Assembly (NCBI GenBank): GCA_001579985.1
Contig: LRSR01005564.1
Coordinates: forward strand, 1-36,967
DNA length: 36,967 nucleotides
Direction of reading: 5' to 3'
From: Hypsibius dujardini
Taxonomy: Eukaryota; Tardigrada; Eutardigrada; Parachela; Hypsibiidae
Part shown: positions 20,969 through 30,860 of the stretch, one piece after another
Layout of the letters: every line of letters begins with the position of its first letter
How positions within the stretch are numbered: position 1 is the first letter of the stretch
Position numbers and translations under genes: made by a program
The notes under the pieces: generated by a model
Databases searched by the model: none
Told to the model about the DNA's origin: nothing
What the model saw: only the letters and a program-made list of their open reading frames with translations

Positions 20969-22035
20969 GGGTGCGTCTCAAATTCGTAACTGTACCATAA
21001 CGAACCATAACTGTACCGTACCGTTTCACCGGTTCGGATTTGAGACACTCAATGTTTCGAACGGTATTTCGAACGGTGATAGTACGGTACGGTTTCAAAA
21101 AAGATTCGTTTTGGACTAGTTCGGTACGGTTCAGTGGAGCGGTTCGGTATAACGGCGTCTCAGATTTCTGCGGTTCGCGTTTCACATCGTTTTTAAAATT
21201 AGTGTCCAATCAATCAACCAATCAACCGGAGCAACGCATCAGCTGATTAGTGTCAATCCACCAATCAATCAACCAATCAACCGGAGCAACGTATCAGCTG
21301 ATTAGTGTCAATCCACTAATCAAGCGACCAATTGACTGGACCGACTTCAGGGAGATCTGGTTTGTTTTCTCCCCTACAGTGCGAGGCTTCGGAAATTTTA
21401 GAGAGCTAACTTCTTTCATGAAATAGCAGAGGATTAGTTCAGTCACCCTATTTAGTTGCGTCTCCAGTCCATTGTGCAATTGATCATGTTTTCGGGCAGG
21501 AATTCACCGCTTTCGGGAAATGGATGTTTTAGCACACAATCAAGAACAAACGAATCAACTCGTCGAAAAACATCTCATCGCGAATGATTAATTTCGACGC
21601 CTTTGTTCATTTTTCTTAAAGCAAGCGTAAAAATTGTTATAACTACATTTATCTTCGCGAACAATTTAAACTAAAAATTTTGGAGGAAGCAATCGACTGT
21701 CGGGGTTGATCAACGAGATACCCCAAAAACCACCTCCCATAGGTGGTTACGGAGATACAGCCAGAAACAAAGGAAAAGTGACGTAACGCAAAACGAATTT
21801 AGTTCGAACCGTAATAATTTGAGACACGGGTAAGATTCGAGTTATGGTTATGGCAAAACCGCGGTATGGTACGGTACGATACGAATTTGAGACAGAAAAG
21901 GTTTCGAACCATACCGGTGTCTCACATCTTTTTGGTTCGGAAAACCGTATCTCGAGGTACGGTTTGCCAAAACGGCAAATCTGAGACACCGTTACGGTTA
22001 CGTTACGGGTTTTGATACAGATTTGAGACGCACCC
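20969..22035. mobile_element. non-autonomous PIF/Harbinger-like element, 1067 bp
   Basis: The ends are GGGTGCGTCTCAAAT and its exact inverse, flanked on both sides by TAA (20966-20968 and 22036-22038). A TAA duplication with GGG termini is the PIF/Harbinger signature. There is no transposase frame inside. The outer 200-300 bases on each side are crowded with variants of TTTGAGAC, TACGGTACGG and CGAACC in both orientations. It sits in an intron of the astacin pseudogene, exactly at the splice donor. Confidence 0.85.
21199..21328. repeat. tandem repeat inside the Harbinger-like element
   Basis: Units beginning ATTAGTGTC and ending ATCAGCTG recur at 21199-21245 and 21246-21300, with a third, truncated unit to 21328. 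Each contains CAATCAATCAACCAATCAAC. Confidence 0.85.
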
Positions 22036-22814
22036 TAAGAGATCTACCTACTCCCGTCGAATGTAAGAAGATCCATGCGTACACTTCTTTGCAGATGTTA
22101 TTCCATTGTTGGGAAGCAGCCCCCACGTAATAACAAGACTGGTCAAGTTGTTGCCCTCAGCATTTCGAGTAAGTACTTTCGTTAGTGGCTCACAGCAGCC
22201 GTAGAGACATAATGCAATTCCTAATTATAATTAAAAAATACTCTTTGTGGTGATTTCTAGACTGTTTCATGTATGAAGAACATGAAACAAGCGGGACCGC
22301 TCAAGCATAAAATAATGCGTGCTCTTGGCATGAACTTAGATTTGTGATCTCTGAAAAGCAATCAGAGTTCTGAAAGCAGCGATCGCGATTGACTTGAGCA
22401 TTTGCAGGATTTTTCTACGAATAATTAAGAATAGATCGGGAGGAGTATGTCGACGTTAACTGGAGCAATATCAGCCCTGACAGTGGGCTTCATGATGAGT
22501 TTTTTTGCCGAACAGAAACAGCCTCGAATAGACATGTGATTCAGGCTACGAATATGGAGAATTAATATTCTCCGCTTCTTAGATGATAAGAGTCAGTTCG
22601 ACATTTACAACTCGACTGCATTTGGAGAACCGTATGATTTCGAATCGGTATGGAATTGTTAGCTTTTTGGCTTTGTTCCCATACGAGAAATATTATTACT
22701 TGGGACCGTCCTTCCGGCAGACTTCATGCACAAAAGCATGCTTGATAGTACGACCAATTACCCGGATAAATGATCACCGTTTTCACCTGGGGAAGAGTTG
22801 AAGCGAGGGCAGGC

Positions 22815-23110
22815 ACGGTGATCTCCGGGCCGAAAGACCAAATTGATCATGCAGAGCGACGGCAATTTAGTGTTGTATAGTGTGAGTGGAAACGGTCAAC
22901 TGACTGCCCTGTGGTCAACCGCCTCGTACAACATGTACAATCCGCCGGTACGGCTTATCATTCGCCTCAGCGGAGACGTGGTGCTGGTCAAGGATTGGGG
23001 CAAGACGGTTTGACGGCTGGGAACTGCTACTGGGATAGACTTTGTGGGGACTTTCATTCAGCTGAATGATGCGAGCAAGCGGCTGTGTTTGGCCCACATA
23101 GTCATTTCCG
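22815..23110 (+). pseudogene. bulb-type (mannose-binding) lectin module, broken
   Basis: The sequence-perfect sugar-binding motif QSDGNLVLY is encoded from about 22852, followed by RLSGDVVLVKDWG and then TGA at 23011, where the family has Trp. Beyond the stop the same frame continues with FIQLNDASKRLCLA, which matches the end of the lectin at 11940-12260. The first strand of the fold (GTVISGPK, about 22813-22836) is in a different frame, which implies a frameshift near 22838. It follows the astacin remnant on the same strand. A stop-and-restart arrangement in a living gene is less likely than decay. Confidence 0.7.
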
Positions 23111-23155
23111 ATGTATTGTCTCGACTTTGGTGTGTTGCGACTAGTGAGAGTGGTT

Positions 23156-23435
23156 CATAAAATAGCGTAGCGACCACCCACCGACGAAAAGGTATGGAAG
23201 TTTTACACTATCAAGCAGCTTTACAACAGGCAATATTCGCGTTCGATAAACCGGTCTTTAACATAAATTTTGTTTGCAAACGGTTTAGGAGTTACTTGCA
23301 ATGCTTCCGCCTTTGCAATATCTTTCCGTGTTTAATGCTATTCCCAGATAATTCTGGGCACACTTTCACTTTGCGACTGTGACATTGTCGGTGCTGTTTC
23401 GGTTTCCGACTTCTGTTGAGACTAAGTAATCTCAA
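23156..23435. repeat. dispersed duplicate, partner at 35083-35315
   Basis: Collinear similarity to 35083-35315 includes shared strings such as CCGGTCTTTAACATAAAT and CACTTTCACTTTG. About 45 bases around 23275-23320 are absent from the other copy. No coding content is clear in this copy, while the partner overlaps a PAN-like fragment. Confidence 0.75.
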
Positions 23436-23874
23436 TCAAGTTGTTTGTCGACATCGACACAACTGATAAGGCAGGTGTTTTCGGTAGGTCAAAGGTCAAG
23501 GGGTTGTCATGTCGGGATTGGCAGCCATGAGAGAAGCAATACGGGCCGCCGGAAGCAACTGCCGGAATTGCTGAAAAGCCAGGTTCTAGTCAACGGGAGC
23601 AGAGCTCGTTCCTTGCAAAAGGTATGTCACGGTACGAATTGGTTGACCGTCAGGTGTCCGTAGATTCGGGAAGCCAGAGTTGTCCTGAAGAGTTGAAATG
23701 TGAATTTTACTGACATTAGGCTGCAGGGCAGTCTGCCAGATTCCTGCAATCTGCTCCAAAGCTCGATCGCGCTGTCGTTTTGATGTGACGGCCAGGTTAA
23801 TAGTGTTTGAAAGGTTAAAATTTTTGATGGAAGATTGTTGCAGATTTGTTGTTGCTGCTAAAGCATGCGTGAAT
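23436..23874. other. region with an unassigned open frame on -
   Basis: On -, an open frame of about 120 codons (23954-23586) runs on from the STPTTVARISK linker of the left astacin copy into sequence I do not recognise. It has no Cys pattern, and its middle part reads SKRQRDRALEQIAGIW. It may be an exon that replaced the CS-alpha-beta module, or chance. No splice donor was found at its end. Confidence 0.3.
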
Positions 23875-26102
23875 ATGTTGGTCTCAGAATTGTTTGTTGT
23901 TTTTGAAATCCTGGCCACTGTTGTAGGCGTTGAAATGGTATTTTCCGAAAACACAGTAGAAGACTCCTTTTTTTATGATCACTATTAAAACGATGATTTT
24001 TAGAAATATATTAAAAACCATTTTACATATTTGCCCACTCAAAATTCAATTTGGAGTCGCTTGGCATCCGCTAAGTATTTTTCGAGGATGGGGGCAAAGT
24101 TCTGGTATTTTCCAAACAGGACCAACAATGGCACTGAAACTTTCGAAATTTCGCTTTTAGCTCCGCACAATGACACCTGAAAATATGTGGCTGATGATGC
24201 CAGGCGACTCAAAACTGAATTTTGAGTGAGTAAATGTAGAAAAATGACATATTTAGGTTACTTCTCAAAATATTTTTTCATAGTGAAAATCAAAGAAAAT
24301 GGTCTCCGATTTTAAATTTGAAAAAACAAAACTGTACCTGAATCTAGCGACACATAAAATATTTATATTCATTACAAAAATAGGTTTCAATGAAAATATT
24401 GTTTTAAGTGATTCCAAATTTGGTTGTTGAATAATGCCCTAATCTAGAACGTTACATTTGTGGATAAGCCAGACTTAATCTCGGCAATATTTGCGTAATT
24501 AATCTCCACGTAATGGTCACGGTCCCCACGAGCTTGTTCGTGATAAAATCCTGTAGAATTGCAACTCAGGTAATGCTAGTTTAGTGATATTTGAGACGCA
24601 TTGTAACATTATACCTAGGGCGTGCATCAATTGATGCTCGATCAGGCCGAAAGGCCGCAGACACGCCACTGCCAATGAAATTAAAGGGAATCATGGTTCA
24701 CGAGCCACATAATAGAAATAGACGGTAATAGAAAGGAGGCACAACTTTAGAAGTCGGAGGTGGAAAGTGGCAAGTAGGACCGAACCGGTTGAACAGCAAG
24801 TCCCTTCCGGTCTGTTAATACATCTGCTATGTGGCGTTTAAGAGCTTAAGTTACACCTGTAGAAATGTTTTTTGCTTAAAACTGCATCAGTTTTTTTAAT
24901 ACAAAAACAACTTAAAACGTTGCCTCCTATGGTGATTCTGTCTAGGAATATTACTTCTATGCTTGAAAAAATTAATCTTCATGAGATAAAAAGCAACAAT
25001 GCGGATTTGGTTTGACCCCAAAACTAGAAGAATTTTTCCAATCAATTCCAGCTTACGGCTGTATTTTCGGTATTTACAAATCTTGTTTATTATTTTATAC
25101 GATATATATAATCGTTTGTTTTAGCAAGAATATCATGAATTTAGAAGCTTACTTACAAAACATTTCTCAGGCATTAGAAACATTGGTCTAACTGGAAGAA
25201 GATCCCACCGTAGTCCATACCATTTAAAAAAAATTCAATTATTATACTTGCACTATATTGCTGATCGAACTCCGAATATGTACTCGGTTCTTGTTTGAGA
25301 ATGTTCAGAAATCTTTCATTTAAAAATCGTAAACAAAAATCAATCGACGTAACACTTCCCACTTGTCTGCTTCGTATCACGGTCCGCTGCGTGTGGCAGG
25401 TGGAAAATTCTCCAAATTTCCACTTCCCACGTAAAAATTCAGTTGTGCCTGCTCTCTAATTGCCGCTTTCACGGTTACAAAGCTTAATCCCTATTTGAGA
25501 GCTGCACAATTTGTTCTCCACCCCTTCGGCCGATATACGAGGAGCATCCAATGAAAGTAAGAATACGCATAACAGCAGTACTTGTACAGTATTGTATTTG
25601 CCTTGTAGTTAAAATCAAAACTTACAGTGGAGGTGCTCTTATGCTTAGGTAGTTTTGTTGTGTTGTACGCGGAGTGAATCGGATACAGGTATCGTCGGCG
25701 AATGCTTTCATTGCATTGCGGATGATTTAATAGATTCCAGTTCTATCACACACAAGAGTAATTGTTAATTTATACATGCTCAGCAATACGTTGCGCGAAT
25801 GGTATGTCTCGTTAAACTAACGAAATGCTGGTGAGATGACGTAAGGGATAGAAACCGTGCTGTTTTTCGCATCTTTTGGCCACCGAGAGGCATCATCAGC
25901 GATGCCATTCTTCGCCTGTAACCAGTCAAATATGGAAACTGAAATTATATAAAGAAGTCCTGCCACTAATGAGTGAGATGGGAATTTTATCTCTTTACCA
26001 TCAAGCCGTTTGATTCCGGACTGCCATCCCGTTCCAGCCCCATAATATCTCCTTGGAATAAATCTGTGTTCAGCAGTTGTGAGCTGGTTTCAATCGTTGA
26101 GT
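23875..26102 (-). pseudogene. astacin gene copy, decayed (left block)
   Basis: Recognisable exons on -: 26102-25999 (prodomain), 25915-25822 (mature start with RWPKDA), 25742-25626, 25550-25495, 24668-24615, 24550-24479, and only the linker of the next exon at about 23950-23875. Compared with the intact right copy, the signal-peptide exon is absent and exon 25742-25626 is one base short (frameshift). The acceptor and donor of exon 25550-25495 are lost, as is the donor after 24479. The zinc site reads HQLMH (24622-24636), with Gln for the catalytic Glu. The Met-turn half of the protease domain is missing. It cannot encode an active enzyme. Confidence 0.85.
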
Positions 26103-26610
26103 CTGCATGGTTTGATTTTGTTGTCAAATTTATAGTACTTTTCCATAAAATCACACGTAATGAACAGTGTGGGAGGCGTGCACAAAAATATCAATGCTTT
26201 CTTATCAAAACATTTTGAAAAACGTTAGTTTTTCGATCGAATTTGGACAATTCTCGATTATTTTGAATCTTCCATTCCTAGTTACTAACAGAGTGCGCAT
26301 ATTGGTCCCCAGCACATCACAAACTTTGATAGGAAGTTTTTGAAAAAATTTCAGTTCGGGGGGGGGGGGAAGCCTATAAATCATAGTCGCACGACAGTAG
26401 TATTAAGTTAACCCCACCCCACAACTGTTAAGATGATCCGAAACAAGAGGCATTTGTAACAACATTTTTTATCAGAGATCTGATTTTGAAATTGATTTCT
26501 GTTCTGTCTAAAAATGGTGTTATGAAAAACGGGCATGGGTGTAGTTATTTTTGCAGCCAACAAAGTGCAGAAGTATTTGGAATTCCTTCTCAGTCAGATT
26601 TTAACTTCTA
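24340..26610. repeat. segmental duplication, left copy
   Basis: Collinear and in the same orientation as 27920-30860, including astacin exons, introns and a G-run (26358 and 30479). By eye, similarity is roughly 85-90 percent over most of its length but about 98 percent over 25790-26208. The left copy lacks about 545 bp present in the right copy at 29783-30327 and lacks the MITE. Confidence 0.88.
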
Positions 26611-26865
26611 ATGTTGGACCACGCCCAACAAGTCCTCTTACCCAGCACGAAAAAAACCAAGAAAAGAATGGAAAACTCCTGAACCGAAAGGCAATTACAT
26701 CAGGCAGGACATTTCTTGGGTGTTTTTATACCTGCGTTAAAGTAAAAAGTGTATTTTTTTGAAATTTCTTACACCCGGAGAGTAAATTTTGCCTTTTTAC
26801 CAGTAAGTTTTCTACCTCCTTTTAAACTGCGAGAGCACATAAGTGGCATGCCTCTCATATTATTG
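26611..26865. other. spacer between duplicate and astacin gene
   Basis: A 255-base spacer containing the presumed 3' untranslated region of the intact astacin gene on -. No other feature is seen. Confidence 0.4.
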
Positions 26866-29800
26866 TTAGAGTGTTACGCCTTGATGACATCCTTCGCAGT
26901 AACACACTCTGGAACTCTTAAATGCTCCACACTTTCCACCGCTTAGTTTATCATCGTTGCACGACTGGACACAAGCTTCATTGTTTCCGTCACATTGTCC
27001 GAAATAGCTCTCGCTGATGCATAGCTCTTCTTTGTTTTGTTTCGGCCTCACAAGAGCAGGGGTCTGGTTCCGAACTGTAAGGACCAATTTTAGCCACTAG
27101 TGTGTTAAATTGAGTTTAAACTACACTCTAACAGTACCTGTTACGCCTTGATGACATCCTTCGCAGTAACACACTCTGGAACTCTTAAATGCTCCACATT
27201 TTCCACCGCTTAGTTTATCATCTTTGCACGACTGGACACAAGCTTCATCGTCTCCGTCACACTGCCCAAAATAGCTCTCGCTGAAGCATAGCCTTTCTTT
27301 GCCGTCTGATGCCTTCGAAATCCTGGCCACTGTTGTAGGCGTTGATATGGTCTCTAGTTTGCTGTCCGGATCGATGTCCTCGCAGTTGTACATGAGATTG
27401 ATCTTCCTGATGTCGGTTGGGCTCAGTCCCACGCGTTGACCAATGAAGTTGGAGTCATACGTTTTCTTCGGCCGAATCGTCCATACGGTTTTGTCAATGG
27501 CAAAATCATACTTTCCAAAATGCATCACCGACGCAAAATCGTATTCCTGACCGAATGTCATGCTGTTACTGAATTTTGCGAACTGTACCATATCAGCTAA
27601 AAGAAACAGACTCTGCAATTATCCTGCCAAATATGAATAAGAATAGTATAATAGTAAAAAAGTATAAGCCTAAATAAATCAAATGTTTCAGAGTTGATGG
27701 TCAGAGTTTGAGCCATTTTTGGCCACAGTATGCCACTGCTTTTATCATCTCTTGATTCCTTGGTTACCGTAAGTGTCCAGCCAAAAGACCAAAACGAAAA
27801 TCAACAAGGGGCCTTTTAATAAAAAGTCCTCTTTTTTAATACAGTTTTTTATATCAAAAGTCCGATTGTTGAATTTTCTTTTCTTTTTTTGGCTGTTCTA
27901 CTACTATTTAAAAAAAAAAACCTTTTCTGAATTTAGCGACATATAAAATTATATTCATTAAAAAAATGTTTCCATTACAATACTGTTTTAAGTGATTCCA
28001 GATTTGGCTTTTGAATAATGCCCTAAGTTAGTACAAAACATTTGTGGATAAGCCAGACGTACTCGCGACAATATTTGCAAAGTTAATGTCCACGTATTGA
28101 TCACGGTCCCCACGAGCTTGTTCGTGATAAAATCCTGTAGAAATACAATTCGGGCAATGCTAGTTTGGTGATATTTGAGAAGCATTGTAGCATTTACCCA
28201 GTGTGTGCATCAACTCATGCTCGATCAGGCCCATTTTCTGCAGACACGCCACTGTCAACGAAATTAAAGAGAATCATGGCTCACGAGCCACATGTAGCGG
28301 TAATAGAAAGCAGGCACAACTTCAAAGCCGGAGGTGGAAAGTGGCAAGTCGGACTGAACCGGTTGAACAGCAAGTCCCTTCCGGTTCGCTAATATCTGTT
28401 ACGTGGTGCTCAAGAGCTTAAGTCGCACCTGTGGAAATTGTTTTTCCTCAAAACTATTTAGAGTTTCTTTAAAATAAAAAACAGCTTTAAACGTTGCCTC
28501 CTACGGTGACTATGTTTAGGAAAATCAATTCTATGCCTGAAAACATTGATCTTCGAGGGATAAAAGGCAAAAATGCGGCTTTGGTTTGGCCCCAAAACTG
28601 GAAGAAATTTTCTGACTAATTGCAGCTTACGGTTGTAATTTCGGTATTTGCAATTTTTTTTTATTATATTACACGATATGTATAAGCGTTTCTTTTAGCA
28701 AGAATTTTATGATTTTTGATAGCTTATTTACAAAACATTTCTCAGGCATTAGAAACGTTCTTTTAATTGGAAGAAGACCACACCATAGTTCATACCATTT
28801 TAGAAGGATTTAATTATCATATTTGCACTGTATTGCTGATTGAACTATGAATATGTTGTTCGTTCTGGTTTGAGAATATTCGAAAATCTTTCATTTAAAA
28901 ATCGTAAACAAAAATCAATTAACGTAAAACTTCCACTTATGTGCCTCGTATTACGTCCGCTATGTGTGGCAGGTAGAAAATGTTCCACTTCCCACATCCT
29001 ACTTTCCACGTAAAAATCCCGTTGCGCCTGCTCTCTAATTGCCGCTTTCACGATTATAAAGCTTAGTCCCTACATGAGAGTTTCACAACTTGTTCTCCAC
29101 TTATTCGGCCGACATATGAGGCGCATTCACTGAAAGTTAGATTGTGCATAACATTAGCACTTGTACAGTATTGTATTTGCCGTGGTATTTAGAATCAAAA
29201 CTTACCGTGGGGTTTCTCTTATTTTTAGGTAGTTTGGTTGTGTTGTGCGCGGAGTGAATCGGATACAGGTAACGTCGGCGAATGCTTTCATTGCATTCCG
29301 GATGATTTTTATAGATTCCGGTTCTATCACACACATGAGTAAATGTTAATTTATACATGCCCAGCAATACGTTGCGCGAATGGTATGTCTCGTTAAACTA
29401 ACGAAATGCTGGTGAGATGACGTAAGGGATAGAAACCGTGCTGTTGTTCGCATCTTTTGGCCACCGAGAGGCATCATCAGCGATGCCATTCTTCGCCTGT
29501 AAACAGTCAAATATGGAAACTGAAATTATATAAAGAAGTCCTGCCACTAATGAGTGAGATGGGAATTTTATCTCTTTACCATCAAGCCGTTTGATTCCGG
29601 ACTGCCATCCCGTTCCAGCCCTATAATATCTCCTTGGAATAAATTTGTGTTCAGCAGTTGTGAGCTGGATTCAATCGTTGAGTCTGCATAGTTTGATTTT
29701 GTTGTCAAATTTATAGTACTTTTCCATAAAATCACACATAATGAACAGTGTGGGAGGCGTGCACAAAAATGTCAATGCTTTCGGTATTACTTACCAGACA

Positions 29801-29882
29801 CTGGCGCTGCTTCTCTGTCATTTAGAATCGCATAATGTAAGATAACTGTAAACCATATTCGAGCTCGATCATTCTTGTACAT
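26866..29882 (-). CDS. secreted astacin metalloprotease with two CS-alpha-beta-like modules
   Basis: Zinc endopeptidase, predicted extracellular. Exons on -: 29882-29795, 29683-29580, 29496-29403, 29323-29206, 29129-29074, 28251-28198, 28134-28063, 27596-27138, 27074-26866. All are GT-AG and in phase, giving 417 residues. A signal peptide is read from the Met at 29882 (core IWFTVILHYAIL). A short prodomain follows, and the mature enzyme starts near residue 65, with RWP at 75-77. The zinc site is HELMHTLGFYHE (165-176). The Met-turn is SVMHF (218-222), with Phe where the family usually has the Tyr ligand. After a linker (270-297) come two modules with eight Cys each, spaced C8C6C3C9C8C1C2C (299-343 and 367-411). 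The CxxxC and CxC pairs and GGKC suggest the defensin/scorpion-toxin-like CS-alpha-beta fold. The last exon is a near-copy of the end of the one before. An upstream in-frame Met at 30083 is possible but less likely. Confidence 0.88.
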
Positions 29883-30860
29883 TTTGATTAAAGTCACTTG
29901 AGCGAAGAATACGCGCAGACAGATAATGCCAGCTTCAAGGACTCCTGTCACACACATAGAAGAGTATATATGTGGTGAAACAATAAGCATAAAAAATAAA
30001 CTGCCCTTGGCCAAAACTAAAACCTGTTTTCTTATTGCATCGAAAGTGACTTCCATTTCCGATTCCGTAATTGATGATGGCATATCACTACTTCAGCCTA
30101 CAACTATAGGCGCACGATATAAAAAGTTTGCCTTACGCCTAAACATAGGGGCTGGTTTAGGATCTTTACTAGTTGGAACCATAATCCCTCATGACAGGGC
30201 CAAGGGGTAAGCAGAGGGGCAAAAGGAATTTTTTTCAATATTGAATCCAAAAATCAGCCTATTGGTCCTGATAATTTTGGAACTTATCGGGGTATGGGGG
30301 TCTAATTTCTATGTCTCCCTGAATTTCAAAACATTTTATAAAACGTTAGTTTTTCGATCGACTTTGGACAATTCTCGAATATTTTGAACCTTCCATTCCT
30401 ATTTATTAACAGGATGCGTATATTGGTCCCCAGCACATCACAAACTCTGATAAGAAGTTTTTAAAAAAATTTCAAGTCGGGGGGGGGGGGCTCATACGAG
30501 TCACAGTCATAGGACAGTAATAATAAGTTAATCACACCCCACAACTGTTAAGATGATCCGGAACAAAAGGCATTTGTAAGAATATTTTTTATCAGAGATA
30601 TCTGATTTTGAAATTGATTTTTGTTCTGTTTGAAAATGGTGTTGTGAAAAACGGGTATGGGTGTACTGTACTGTCGCGATCATTTGGTGCTGCGTTTTAA
30701 ATCCACCGTATATTATGACTGCAGTGAAGCACTGTGTGCGGTCATAATGTACGGGTGGGTCTAAAAAGCAGCACCAAGTGGTGGCGGCAGTACAGTAGTT
30801 GTTGCAGCCAACAAAGGCCAGAAGTAATTGTGATCTCTTTTCAATCAGATTTAACTTTTG
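27920..30860. repeat. segmental duplication, right copy
   Basis: Partner of 24340-26610. The extra length comes from the 29783-30327 segment, which contains the astacin signal-peptide exon and is therefore probably a deletion in the left copy, plus a 130-bp MITE. Without these two, the copies are nearly equal in length. Confidence 0.88.
30666..30795. mobile_element. 130-bp MITE with TA target duplication
   Basis: Two arms of about 60 bases form an imperfect hairpin (CTGTACTGTCGC at the left, inverse of CTGTACTGCCGC at the right), flanked by TA on both sides (30664-30665, 30796-30797). The duplicate block at about 26540 has the uninterrupted site GGGTGTAGTT, so the insertion postdates the duplication. 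A TA target suggests mobilisation by a Tc1/mariner-type transposase (inference). Confidence 0.92.

Larger units (their letters stand above)
20835..22690 (+). pseudogene. decayed astacin metalloprotease gene
   Basis: Five exons follow the order and intron phases of the intact astacin gene on -. They are 20835-20964 (FEKATCLKF, QRTTETQYIQI), 22095-22168 (CYSIVG, GQVVALS), 22261-22327, from 22408 (EEYVDVNWSNI) and from 22583 (FGEPYDFESV). Damage: the zinc site reads HKIMR (22306-22320) in place of HExxH. The donor after it is GC. Exon 22261 has a length that breaks phase. TAA at 22422 interrupts the next exon. The Met-turn is frameshifted near 22645. The first intron contains a Harbinger-like element. 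No 5' exons were found. A bulb-lectin module follows on the same strand, so the ancestor may have been an astacin-lectin gene (inference). Confidence 0.75.

Noticed and set aside
29883-30083. Longer astacin N-terminus starting at the Met at 30083, resembling a multi-pass membrane protein
   Set aside because: The frame is open and cannot be excluded, but the Met at 29882 gives a conventional signal peptide directly before the prodomain, as expected for an astacin.
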